A DNA stretch of 7,655 nucleotides from Chloroflexia bacterium. Its GTDB lineage: Bacteria > Chloroflexota > Chloroflexia > Thermomicrobiales > UBA6265. Positions within the stretch are counted from its first letter, which is position 1, and every line of letters starts with the position of its first letter. A program made the translations under genes and the position numbers. Location: NCBI GenBank assembly GCA_013696525.1, contig JACCYK010000214.1, positions 1-7,655 of the forward strand, read 5' to 3'. Of the stretch, positions 1 through 5,504 are shown piece after piece. The notes under the pieces are model-generated. The model saw only the letters and a program-made list of their open reading frames with translations. It was not told the origin of the DNA and ran no database searches.

Positions 1-1
1 C

Positions 2-367
2 AGCACCATGATCGCCGGCCGCCTCTCCCTCGCGGTGCCCAGCAACACGGTTGAGCACTTCGTGGCGGGTGAGCGACCCGGCGCGACGCCGGCGTATCTT
101 GGGTTCACCGGCTTTGTCATCGACCTCCGAGAGCAGGTCCAGCCGGTTGGCTTCATCTTGACCGAGCTGACCGAGGGCGCACCCGCCGACCGTGGTGGCT
201 TGCTGCTCGGCGACATCATCACCAAGCTTGGCGATGTCGTGATCAGTGATCAGGAATCGTTGCCGGCGGCCACGCTCCGGTTGACGCCCGGCGCCGCGAT
301 CCAGGTTGAGGCGCGGCGCGGCGGTGAGCCGCGAACGTTTACGATTGTGCCGGCGGAGCGGCCATAG
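2..367 (+). CDS. HtrA/DegP-like S1C serine protease, C-terminal part (5' end outside window)
   Basis: This is the 3' end of a trypsin-like, PDZ-containing protease of the HtrA/DegP family. Such proteins are usually exported or membrane-anchored and degrade or chaperone misfolded envelope proteins. The first visible residues (STMIAGRLSLAVPSNTV) match the last strand of the HtrA protease domain, where the family typically reads like INT-ALAVPSNTV. A PDZ domain follows at about residues 30-115, with a YLGFTGF-type opening, the segment EGAPADRGGLLLGDIITKLG and a closing basic strand (EARRGGEPRTFTIV). The catalytic His, Asp and Ser lie upstream of the window, so activity cannot be judged. The frame is open to the window edge; the ATG at base 8 falls inside the domain and is not the start. 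It ends with TAG. A LuxR-type regulator gene follows in the same direction and may be co-transcribed. The family call is firm; whether one or more PDZ domains exist is known only for the visible part. Confidence 0.88.
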   Translation, partial: STMIAGRLSLAVPSNTVEHFVAGERPGATPAYLGFTGFVIDLREQVQPVGFILTELTEGAPADRGGLLLGDIITKLGDVVISDQESLPAATLRLTPGAAIQVEARRGGEPRTFTIVPAERP

Positions 368-408
368 CACCCTTGACGGAACCGTCGGTCCTCAGCTCGG
401 AGTCATTC

Positions 409-1080
409 GTGGCCCAACCGGCCCCAACCCAAGTCATGATCTTCGCCGCCTATCCCGCCGTGCGGGCCGGTCTGATCTCGTTGCTCGCGGCGGACCCCTC
501 ACTCGAACTAATCGCGCCGGACGCCACCCAGCTCCGGCGCGACGGTTTGCCGCGCGCGCTTCCACACCCGCCGAACAGGGTCGCGCCAGCCGTCATCGTG
601 GCCGATCTCAGCGGCATCGACGACGTGGCGCTCGACGAGATTCGCGACGCCTACCCAGACGCCTTGACGATCCTGATTGGCGGCGATCCCAATCTCGATG
701 GGCCGGGGCTGGCCGGGGGCGCCGTTGCCTACCTGGGGCCGGAGGTGGACGGTCCGATGCTGATCGCGGCGGTGCATGGCGTGCTGGCGGGCCTGACGAT
801 CATCGATCCGGTCATCGCCGGCGTCCGGCTCCGGCCGGCGCCAGCGGCCGATCCCGCCGGCGTGACCCTCGTCGGCTCACCCGATCGCCTGACCGACCGC
901 GAGCGACAGGTGCTGGAGCTGGTGGCCTCGGGCCTGCCAAACAAGGCGATCGCGCGGGAGCTCGGGATCAGCGAGCATACGGTCAAGTTCCACGTCGGCT
1001 CCCTCCTCGGCAAGCTCGGCGCCGGCAGCCGGACCGAAGCCGTCACCCTCGCCACCCGCCGCGGCCTGCTAACGATCTGA
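409..1080 (+). CDS. NarL/LuxR-family response regulator with degenerate receiver domain
   Basis: This is a DNA-binding regulator of NarL/FixJ type, about 223 residues from the chosen start. The N-terminal half (about 8-135) follows a receiver fold (TQVMIFAAYPAVRAGLISLL, then APAVIVADLSG). The C-terminal GerE helix-turn-helix (about 161-220) is canonical: LTDRERQVLELVASG, then NKAIARELGISEHTVKFHVG. The putative phospho-acceptor Asp (about residue 66, in VADLSG) is present. The usual acidic pair before it is replaced by Ala-Ala (13-14), the Thr/Ser position is hydrophobic and the conserved Lys is Pro (about 111). Phosphorelay control is therefore doubtful. I chose the GTG at 409 because GGAG (399-402) lies six bases upstream. 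A TTG at 373 would add 12 residues and sit 5 bases after the protease stop, but it has no well-placed SD. The ATG at 436 would delete the first strand. No sensor kinase is visible. The family is clear; target genes and signal are unknown. Confidence 0.88.
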   Translation: MAQPAPTQVMIFAAYPAVRAGLISLLAADPSLELIAPDATQLRRDGLPRALPHPPNRVAPAVIVADLSGIDDVALDEIRDAYPDALTILIGGDPNLDGPGLAGGAVAYLGPEVDGPMLIAAVHGVLAGLTIIDPVIAGVRLRPAPAADPAGVTLVGSPDRLTDRERQVLELVASGLPNKAIARELGISEHTVKFHVGSLLGKLGAGSRTEAVTLATRRGLLTI

Positions 1081-1145
1081 TCCGGATCGCGGATGAAACG
1101 TTGGCAGATCGGAGCGGTGCAGCGCCCGCCGCCGCGAGGTCGGAC

Positions 1146-2348
1146 CTACCGGATCACCGCGGCCAATCGCCGGATGCCCTCGCGGATGCGATCCTCCGGC
1201 AAGGCGGAGAAATTCAAGCGGAGGGCGTGGCTGCCGCCGGTGGCCGGGTTCGGATAGAACCCGGAGCCCGGCAGGAAAATAACGCCGTTCGCGGCCGCCA
1301 TCGGCAGCAGCTCCGAGGCATTGATTGTTTCTGGCAATTCGACCCAGACGAAGAACCCGCCGTCCGGCCTGGACCAGCGGAGTCCGGCCGGCATCTCAGC
1401 CGCGAGCGTCTCGAGCAATACCTCGCGCCGCGCCCGGTAGACCGCCCGCAAGCCCGCGACGTGATCGTCCAGGAACCCCTCGGCGGCGTGGAAGACCGTG
1501 CGGGTGACGATCCGGGCGGTGTGGATATCGGTCCCCTCCTTCGCCATCCGGAAGAGCTCGAGCAGGTGCTCCGGCGCCGCCACCCAACCGACCCGTAAGC
1601 CGGGCGCGATAGTCTTGGAAAACGTGCCGAGATAGATGACATGGGGATCGAGCGATCGCAGGCTGGGCAACGGGTCGCCATCGTAGCGGAGCTCCCCATA
1701 CGGGTCATCCTCGATCACGGCCAGGCCATGCTCCCGCGCCACGTCGAGCAACTCGTGCCGGCGGCTGAGCGACAGGCTGGTGCCGGAGGGATTCTGGAAG
1801 GTGGGGATGGTGTAGATCAGCTTCGGCGGAATCGCCGCCCCGCGTAAGACCTCGCGCAAGGCATCGATCCGCATCCCGTCCTGGTCGACCGGGACTTCGA
1901 GGAACGTCGCTTCATACGCCGCGAACGAGCGGATGGCGTCGATGAAGGTCGGGGCCTCAACCACCACCGCGTCACCAGGGTTGAGGAGCAGCCGGGCGGC
2001 GAGGTCGATCGCCTGCTGGCTGCCGTTGGTGACGACGACCTGGCCGGCATCCACCAGCGTCCCCTGGGCCGTCATCCGGTCGGCGATCAGGTGCCGGAGA
2101 GGCCGATACCCCGCCACCTCCCCGTAGTCGAGGGCGGCCGGCGCATCGGCCCAGGCCAGGTCGGAGGCATACCGGAGCCGCTCGACCGGGATCAGCTCTT
2201 GGGATGGAACCCCGCCGCCGAAATAGATGATGTCCGGATGGAGGCCAAACAACGAGTCAAGACCGGCCCAGAACGACGGCCCATAGGCGGCGGTCCGCCT
2301 GGCCAGACCGGCTGGCAACCTGAGACCCGTGTGGTCGATGACGGACAT
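1146..2348 (-). CDS. PLP-dependent fold-type-I aminotransferase (LysN / 2-aminoadipate aminotransferase-like)
   Basis: This 400-residue cytoplasmic enzyme belongs to the class I/II aminotransferases, which move an amino group between an amino acid and a 2-oxo acid using pyridoxal phosphate. Visible landmarks are TNGSQQAID (about 107-115, cofactor phosphate loop), FQNPSGTS (about 184-191), EDDPYGELRY (about 213-222, with the Asp that binds the pyridine nitrogen), GTFSKTIAPGLRVGW (about 241-255, Schiff-base Lys about 245) and ALRLNFS (Arg about 377, substrate carboxylate). The pattern is that of the LysN/MocR-like branch. There is no N-terminal winged helix, so this is a plain enzyme and not a MocR regulator. 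Substrate (2-aminoadipate, aromatic or branched-chain amino acids) cannot be read from sequence. The ATG at 2348 is chosen because GAGG (2355-2358) lies six bases upstream; a TTG at 2360 would overlap that SD. It ends with TAG and converges on the LuxR-type gene 65 bases away. No biosynthetic partner gene adjoins it. Confidence 0.93.
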   Translation of the reverse strand: MSVIDHTGLRLPAGLARRTAAYGPSFWAGLDSLFGLHPDIIYFGGGVPSQELIPVERLRYASDLAWADAPAALDYGEVAGYRPLRHLIADRMTAQGTLVDAGQVVVTNGSQQAIDLAARLLLNPGDAVVVEAPTFIDAIRSFAAYEATFLEVPVDQDGMRIDALREVLRGAAIPPKLIYTIPTFQNPSGTSLSLSRRHELLDVAREHGLAVIEDDPYGELRYDGDPLPSLRSLDPHVIYLGTFSKTIAPGLRVGWVAAPEHLLELFRMAKEGTDIHTARIVTRTVFHAAEGFLDDHVAGLRAVYRARREVLLETLAAEMPAGLRWSRPDGGFFVWVELPETINASELLPMAAANGVIFLPGSGFYPNPATGGSHALRLNFSALPEDRIREGIRRLAAVIR

Positions 2349-2354
2349 ACCGAT

Positions 2355-2358
2355 CCTC
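2355..2358 (-). promoter_or_regulatory. Shine-Dalgarno site deciding the aminotransferase start
   Basis: On the minus strand GAGG precedes the ATG at 2348 with a six-base spacer (GAGG-ATCGGT-ATG). This favours that ATG over the in-frame TTG at 2360, which lies on the far side of the site. Confidence 0.6.
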
Positions 2359-2398
2359 AACTCTTAATCGAACGGGCACGGCGTAGGCGATCAGACGC

Positions 2399-2429
2399 AT
2401 TATCACAGACAGCGACCACATCTTGTCGA
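2399..2429 (-). promoter_or_regulatory. Candidate promoter of the aminotransferase gene
   Basis: On the minus strand GATAAT (2399-2404, five of six matches to the sigma-70 -10 box) is preceded by TGT, giving an extended -10 form. TCGACA (2424-2429, five of six matches to TTGACA) lies 19 bases further upstream, a spacing longer than optimal. Transcription would begin near 2392, giving a leader of about 44 bases. This is a consensus match by eye only. Confidence 0.4.
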
Positions 2430-2473
2430 TGCGGTGCCTGCAAGAAGAAACGCTGACTTCGCGGGCGCGGTCC

Positions 2474-2491
2474 ATCAACAACATTGTTGAT
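2474..2491. repeat. Perfect 18-bp operator-like inverted repeat
   Basis: ATCAACAA-CA-TTGTTGAT is an inverted repeat with two perfect 8-base arms around a 2-base centre, the geometry of a site bound by a dimeric regulator. Its ACAACAT segment recurs at 2496-2502, 18 bases downstream. It lies about 45 bases upstream of the aminotransferase -35-like box and over 200 bases from the promoter of the gene at 2811. The cognate regulator is not identifiable. A two-base loop makes an RNA hairpin less likely than a DNA-level site. Confidence 0.5.
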
Positions 2492-2516
2492 CGCTACAAC
2501 ATGTGCTGAGAAACCA

Positions 2517-2526
2517 CGTACGTACG
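2517..2526. repeat. CGTACGTACG palindrome
   Basis: This ten-base perfect palindrome is made of two overlapping ACGTAC hexamers. The same core recurs at 2681-2686 and inside the palindrome at 2727-2738, so it may be one of a set of related regulator sites. Binding is inferred only. Confidence 0.35.
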
Positions 2527-2691
2527 CGGCAAGTGGGCTGAACGAGGTGGAGTGGCGACGATGGCAAGATGCTGTCTCGCGGCGCGCGACATCGATCAGC
2601 CGCGTACATAACAGGTCCGTCCAACCGGGCGTCGAACCGATCGGGCGCTGCATGGCGACCGCGAATGCCACCTGCCGGAGACGTACCAGCG

Positions 2692-2720
2692 TTGCATTGC
2701 CGCCACGCCCTTGCTATGCT
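2692..2720 (+). promoter_or_regulatory. Candidate promoter of the gene at 2811
   Basis: TTGCAT (2692-2697) and TATGCT (2715-2720) are separated by exactly 17 bases. They match the -35 consensus at three of six positions and the -10 consensus at four of six. Transcription would begin near 2727, on the edge of the GTGTACGTACAC palindrome, leaving a leader of about 84 bases. The boxes are weak and were judged by eye. Confidence 0.35.
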
Positions 2721-2726
2721 GTCACA

Positions 2727-2738
2727 GTGTACGTACAC
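2727..2738. promoter_or_regulatory. GTGTACGTACAC palindrome at the predicted transcription start
   Basis: This perfect 12-base palindrome begins seven bases after the -10-like box. That position would let a bound protein block transcription initiation or early elongation. It shares the ACGTAC core with 2517-2526. A repressor operator is the natural reading, but nothing in the window identifies the protein. Confidence 0.4.
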
Positions 2739-2810
2739 GCTGCGGCGCTCCCCGTCTATTCGCTCCCGTCGCGCCGCTGGCAATCAATTGGGAACACGAA
2801 GGGGACAACC

Positions 2811-3233
2811 GTGGCCGAGGACCAACCCACTCCAGCCGTCAGCGTCGCTCCAAATCAGACCACCGAGACGACGAGCTATCGTGGCAGCGACCCAGCCCGC
2901 GACGGGCTGGTCGGCATCTACGCCCTACGCATCCTGGATCGCGGCATTGACCCCCGAATGCTGGTGGCCGAACATCGCTCGATCCGGTACGGTCAACCTG
3001 ATCGCAATCGCCGCCGGTTGGCGCCGCCGGAGCGTCCACTGACCATCGTCGAGGTTGGGCGCGGCGCGGCGGCCCCGGCGCCAGCGACCGTCGCTCAACC
3101 CCAACTCCCGATGAACCTACGGGTTCGGGCGCGGCGTCTGGCCCTGCCCTCGTTTTCGGGCATGGCAGCGCTTCTCGCTGGCCGCCAACCGGCCACGAGC
3201 GGCAGTCCACGACGGCTGATTACCGCTGGATAG
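2811..3233 (+). CDS. Hypothetical protein, about 140 residues, basic and probably partly disordered
   Basis: I do not recognise this protein. The GTG at 2811 is preceded by AGGGG (2800-2804) with a six-base spacer. From there the third codon positions are mostly G or C, as in the flanking genes. The same frame is open upstream to 2484, but that part looks non-coding and contains the predicted promoter. Residues 1-25 are Thr/Pro/Gln-rich. Residues 26-85 look most foldable (YRGSDPARDGLVGIYALRIL, then DRGIDPRMLVAEHRSIRYG, then LTIVEVG). An Ala/Pro linker follows and then an Arg-rich tail with LPSFSGMAALLAGR. There is no signal peptide, membrane segment or catalytic motif. It may be an accessory or nucleic-acid-associated protein, but that is a guess. 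The unusually structured upstream region suggests regulated expression. Coding status is likely rather than certain. Confidence 0.6.
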   Translation: MAEDQPTPAVSVAPNQTTETTSYRGSDPARDGLVGIYALRILDRGIDPRMLVAEHRSIRYGQPDRNRRRLAPPERPLTIVEVGRGAAAPAPATVAQPQLPMNLRVRARRLALPSFSGMAALLAGRQPATSGSPRRLITAG

Positions 3234-3300
3234 GTATGGGAATCGAAACTTGGCCCGCGTGAAGCCGGCGCTTTTTTCTACAGCGATGTATAGAGGAGTT

Positions 3301-3330
3301 GACGGACGATGAGGAGCCTCGTCCTCCGTC
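3301..3330. repeat. Imperfect 30-base hairpin between convergent genes
   Basis: Arms GACGGA and TCCGTC enclose a single C-C mismatch, then GATGAGG against CCTCGTC with one G-T wobble, closing on a very short loop. The RNA stem could have about 12 pairs. It sits between the stop codons of two convergent genes (3233 and 3391), where a bidirectional terminator or mRNA 3'-end stabiliser would be expected. Neither side has an adjoining T-run, so a classic intrinsic terminator is not supported. A T6 run at 3272-3277 is 23 bases upstream and lacks a good stem of its own. Confidence 0.45.
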
Positions 3331-3390
3331 CTGAAGGGGCTTCGTGGCGCTCAGCGCGGAATTTATTCCAACGCGTCGTCAATCCGACGA

Positions 3391-3660
3391 TTAGCTGGCC
3401 AGCTGCTCGACCGGATGGCGATCAAGGATCGTGACGCCGAACAGGTTTTCTACCGGGCTCAAATGACCGCCGGCGACCGCCGCCTCGATCTGTGGCGCGT
3501 AGGCGTGGATCTCGCGGCCGCCAGGAGCCTGGAACACGACACGGCGAAACCCCATCGCATCTTCGTCGAGGCGGACCACGGTCACTTCCTGCTCCTGGTC
3601 GCGGCCGTCAAGCTGGCGAAATCGTTGGCCGACCATCATCGGCATGGGCATGAAACTCAC
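3391..3660 (-). CDS. Small hypothetical protein, 89 residues, Met-rich N-terminus
   Basis: I do not recognise this protein. The start is GTG at 3660: on the minus strand AGGGGAG (3666-3672) lies five bases before it, one of the strongest SD sites in the window. Codons carry the G/C third-position bias of the neighbouring genes, and the gene ends with TAA. The first nine residues include five Met counting the initiator (MSFMPMPMM). A probable beta-rich body follows (EVTVVRLDEDAMGFRRVVFQ, then APGGREIHAYAPQIEAAVAG), then LFGVTILDRHPVEQLAS. No signal peptide, membrane helix, Cys pair or catalytic motif is evident, so a small soluble protein is likely. It is read divergently from nfeD and convergently with the gene at 2811. 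Its leader carries a hairpin abutting the SD, which suggests translational or mRNA-level control. The coding call is fairly secure; the function is unknown. Confidence 0.7.
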   Translation of the reverse strand: MSFMPMPMMVGQRFRQLDGRDQEQEVTVVRLDEDAMGFRRVVFQAPGGREIHAYAPQIEAAVAGGHLSPVENLFGVTILDRHPVEQLAS

Positions 3661-3673
3661 TCGAACTCCCCTT

Positions 3674-3698
3674 CGACGGCGGGAAACCGGCGCCGTCG
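3674..3698 (-). promoter_or_regulatory. Leader hairpin abutting the Shine-Dalgarno site of the 89-residue gene
   Basis: CGACGGCG (3674-3681) and CGCCGTCG (3691-3698) form a perfect 8-base, nearly all-GC stem with a 9-base loop. In the minus-strand transcript the stem ends one base before AGGGGAG (3666-3672). It could shield the leader from decay or affect ribosome loading. It does not itself pair with the SD. Confidence 0.45.
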
Positions 3699-3717
3699 CC
3701 GCGTCTCCGGACCGGAC

Positions 3718-3723
3718 ATTATG
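3718..3723 (-). promoter_or_regulatory. Candidate -10 box for the 89-residue gene
   Basis: CATAAT on the minus strand matches TATAAT at five of six positions and would give a leader of about 50 bases containing the 3674-3698 hairpin. No convincing -35 box lies 16-18 bases upstream. That would suit an activator-dependent promoter, and a tandem repeat lies at 3772-3793. Confidence 0.35.
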
Positions 3724-3771
3724 TTCACACGATCAGCCTACCGCCGGGTTGTAATCGGGATGCGGCCGATC

Positions 3772-3793
3772 TTTCACAAAAGTGTCACAACGC
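3772..3793. promoter_or_regulatory. 11-bp-period direct repeat resembling an OmpR/PhoB-type site
   Basis: TTTCACAAAAG is followed directly by TGTCACAACGC. The two 11-base units agree at seven of their first eight positions and share TCACAA. Tandem units one helical turn apart are the typical layout for winged-helix response regulators such as PhoB/PhoP. The repeat lies about 50-75 bases upstream of the -10-like box of the 89-residue gene, a plausible activator position. No such regulator is encoded in the window. Confidence 0.35.
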
Positions 3794-3881
3794 TTGCCAC
3801 GTCCACGACCAGCGGTCGTTCTGCCGGGTACTACGCGCCCCGGACCAAGGCGGGATCACCACGCCGATAGCGTCAACCCAA

Positions 3882-3909
3882 CCAGCGGCCGATGGCAGGA
3901 TGCCGCTGG
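3882..3909. repeat. 8-bp-stem inverted repeat upstream of nfeD
   Basis: CCAGCGGC (3882-3889) and GCCGCTGG (3902-3909) are perfect complements separated by 12 bases. There is no T-run on either strand, so a terminator is unlikely. The site lies 57-84 bases upstream of the TATACT box, where an operator could act. No regulator is identifiable. Confidence 0.35.
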
Positions 3910-3965
3910 CTCTAAAAACGCACCCCGCGTGCCGCCATCCCCGGCGTTGCCCCTGGCCGCCAACG

Positions 3966-3971
3966 TATACT
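3966..3971 (+). promoter_or_regulatory. Candidate -10 box for the nfeD-slipin operon
   Basis: TATACT matches the sigma-70 -10 consensus at five of six positions and would start transcription near 3978, leaving a leader of about 24 bases that includes the GGAGG SD (3991-3995). The best -35-like sequence, TTGCCC (3947-3952), is only 13 bases away, which is too close, so the -35 is unassigned. Confidence 0.35.
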
Positions 3972-4001
3972 TCGCCAGGATGATGAACTCGGAGGCCGCC
4001 A

Positions 4002-5447
4002 ATGCCCGCCGCGCCTAAGCGCCGCTCGCCCCCAGCAATCCAGCATGGCGGCGGTGTGGTCGCTTTCTTCCTGCTCCTCTGTGGTGTGGCGTTGGCGGCG
4101 GTCGCGCCAGCGGTCTCGGCCCAAGTTCCAGACATCGCGGTGATCCAACTCGACGGCGCGATCACACCACCCATGGCGAGATATGTCGAGGGCGCGATGG
4201 GGCGGGCGGCGGCGGACGGCGCGGTCGCCGTCGTGCTCGAGATCGACACGCCGGGCGGCTTGACGACCGCGATGGATAGCATCATCGACTCGATCCTGGC
4301 GAGCGAGGTTCCGGTCATCGCCCATGTCGCGCCGAACGGGGCACGGGCGGCGTCCGCCGGGGTCTTCATCACCTATGCCGCCCACATCGCGGCGATGGCG
4401 CCCGGCACCCGCATCGGCTCCGCTTCCCCGGTGCTCATCGGGGAGTCGGGAACGGTCAGCGACGACGACACGATGACCGCCAAGATCACGAACGATGCCG
4501 TTTCCCAAATCAAGAACCTGGCGACGCTGCGGAATCGAAACGCGGAGTGGGCCGAGCAAGCGGTCCGCGAAGCGGTCAACATCACCGCCGAGGAGGCGTT
4601 GCGGCTCGACGTGATCGATCTCGTCGCCGCTGACCTGGAGACATTGCTGACCGAGATCGACGGGCGCACGGTCGAGCTGGCGTCCGGGCCGGTCACCCTG
4701 GCAACGGCGGGGGCACAAACCAGCCAGGTCCAGATGGGATGGCTGGATCAACTGCTCCACCTCCTCTCCGATCCCACCATCGCCTATATCTTGCTCAGTC
4801 TCGGCAGCCTCGGGCTGATCCTCGAGCTCTCGAATCCGGGCGCGGTCTTCCCCGGCGTCGTCGGCGGCCTCAGCCTCCTCGTCGCCCTCTACGGGCTGGG
4901 CACGCTGCCGGTCAATTGGGCCGGGTTGCTCCTGATCGGGTTCGCTTTTCTCCTCTTCGCACTCGATCTGTTCCTGCCGTCCTTTGGCACCCTGACGATC
5001 GGGGGCATCATTGCCTTTGTCTTCGGCTCCCACCTGTTGGTCGGCGGCAACGTGCCCGGTTTCGAGATCGCGCCGGCGATCATCTGGACGATGACCGCGT
5101 TGCTCATCGGCTTTTTCGTCTTCATCGGAGGCTCCGTCATGACATCCGCCTTCCGCCGTCCGGTTACCGGCCGCGAGGCCATGATCGGGACGATCGGCGT
5201 CGTCCGCCAACCCCTCGCGCCGGACGGCATGATCTTCGCCACCGGCGAGCTCTGGCAAGCGTCGCTCCAGGATCGAGCGGAGCAGGGGCTTCCGGCCGGC
5301 ACCCCGGTGACCGTGACCGCGATTGATGCGCTCCGGCTGATCGTGCGGCCGGCGACCGCGGCCGAGGCGGCGAGCGCCGGCGTCGTCGTCATCGACGACC
5401 GGCCGCCGGCGGTCCCCGCCGCCCCCACCGGGGTCGAGGGCACATAG
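4002..5447 (+). CDS. nfeD: Long NfeD family membrane-bound serine protease (ClpP-class, slipin operon partner)
   Basis: This 481-residue protein has the full long-NfeD (NfeD1b) layout. Residues 18-40 form a signal or anchor segment ending in AVSAQ. Residues 43-235 are a ClpP/crotonase-type serine protease domain. Residues 258-380 form a block of four to five membrane helices. Residues 388-450 are an OB-fold NfeD domain. Active-site features are DTPGG (82-86), catalytic Ser118 in [10 protein letters not shown], and a likely general-base Lys161 in [10 protein letters not shown]. Ser/Lys dyads of this kind are known from the archaeal homologue PH1510, which cleaves its slipin partner. The protease domain should lie outside the cytoplasm and the OB domain inside. 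The start is ATG at 4002, with GGAGG six bases upstream. A slipin gene follows 62 bases later, the classic partner arrangement. The Pro/Ala-rich tail (465-481) is probably disordered. Family and pairing are firm; membrane helix boundaries and the exact Lys are approximate. Confidence 0.94.
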   Translation: MPAAPKRRSPPAIQHGGGVVAFFLLLCGVALAAVAPAVSAQVPDIAVIQLDGAITPPMARYVEGAMGRAAADGAVAVVLEIDTPGGLTTAMDSIIDSILASEVPVIAHVAPNGARAASAGVFITYAAHIAAMAPGTRIGSASPVLIGESGTVSDDDTMTAKITNDAVSQIKNLATLRNRNAEWAEQAVREAVNITAEEALRLDVIDLVAADLETLLTEIDGRTVELASGPVTLATAGAQTSQVQMGWLDQLLHLLSDPTIAYILLSLGSLGLILELSNPGAVFPGVVGGLSLLVALYGLGTLPVNWAGLLLIGFAFLLFALDLFLPSFGTLTIGGIIAFVFGSHLLVGGNVPGFEIAPAIIWTMTALLIGFFVFIGGSVMTSAFRRPVTGREAMIGTIGVVRQPLAPDGMIFATGELWQASLQDRAEQGLPAGTPVTVTAIDALRLIVRPATAAEAASAGVVVIDDRPPAVPAAPTGVEGT

Positions 5448-5472
5448 GAACAGGCGCCGCCATCGCGCCGGC

Positions 5473-5491
5473 TCGCCGCGTCCCGCGGCGA
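5473..5491 (+). promoter_or_regulatory. Perfect GC-rich hairpin between nfeD and the slipin gene
   Basis: TCGCCGCG (5473-5480), loop TCC, CGCGGCGA (5484-5491) make a perfect 8-pair stem in the 62-base intercistronic gap. No T-run follows, since the next bases are CAATTGAGGAGG, so it is not a standard terminator. A processing or stability element that sets the NfeD:slipin ratio is a reasonable inference. Confidence 0.5.
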
Positions 5492-5497
5492 ACAATT

Positions 5498-5504
5498 GAG
5501 GAGG
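5498..5504 (+). promoter_or_regulatory. Strong Shine-Dalgarno site deciding the slipin GTG start
   Basis: GAGGAGG lies five bases before GTG at 5510, near-ideal spacing. It fixes a non-ATG start that gives a membrane helix at the very N-terminus, as expected for slipins. Confidence 0.7.

Larger units (their letters stand above)
2349..2810. other. Non-coding divergent control region, about 460 bases
   Basis: No convincing gene lies here. Open frames in this stretch give Cys/Arg/His-rich translations with no domain resemblance and no good start context. The region separates two divergently read genes. It holds promoter-like sequences facing each way, a perfect 18-base palindrome (2474-2491), a CGTACGTACG palindrome (2517-2526) and a GTGTACGTACAC palindrome (2727-2738). 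The hexamer ACGTAC occurs four times (2516, 2520, 2681, 2731; the first two overlap). Confidence 0.6.
3661..4001. other. Non-coding divergent control region between the small gene and nfeD
   Basis: No gene is supported in these 341 bases; open frames give low-complexity Arg/Pro-rich translations. From left to right the region holds the SD and leader hairpin of the minus-strand gene, its -10-like box, a direct repeat of period 11 (3772-3793), a hairpin (3882-3909), a TATACT box (3966-3971) and the nfeD SD (GGAGG, 3991-3995). Confidence 0.6.

Noticed and set aside
1079..1088. GATCCGGATC palindrome at the LuxR-type gene stop codon
   Set aside because: It is only ten bases long, overlaps the stop codon and has no T-run. 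The convergent gap 1081-1145 shows no convincing terminator.
306..1598. A 430-codon open frame on the plus strand
   Set aside because: It runs over the protease end, the LuxR-type gene and antisense to the aminotransferase. The translation is Arg/Pro/Gly-rich with no domain, as expected from an alternative frame in GC-rich DNA.
2484..2810. Extension of the unknown protein at 2811 to an upstream start
   Set aside because: The frame is open, but third-position bias is lost, the translation is low-complexity and the stretch contains the predicted promoter and palindromes. The GTG at 2811 has a well-placed SD.
3255..3277. A possible intrinsic terminator ending in TTTTTT for the gene at 2811
   Set aside because: The T6 run is real, but the GCCGGCGC before it has no good complementary arm in the preceding 20 bases, so no stable stem could be drawn.
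3309..3434. A 41-residue small open frame starting at an ATG after GAGGAG
   Set aside because: SD spacing is 10 bases, the frame overlaps the hairpin and the end of the convergent gene, and the translation (MRSLVLRPEGASW...) has no recognisable feature.
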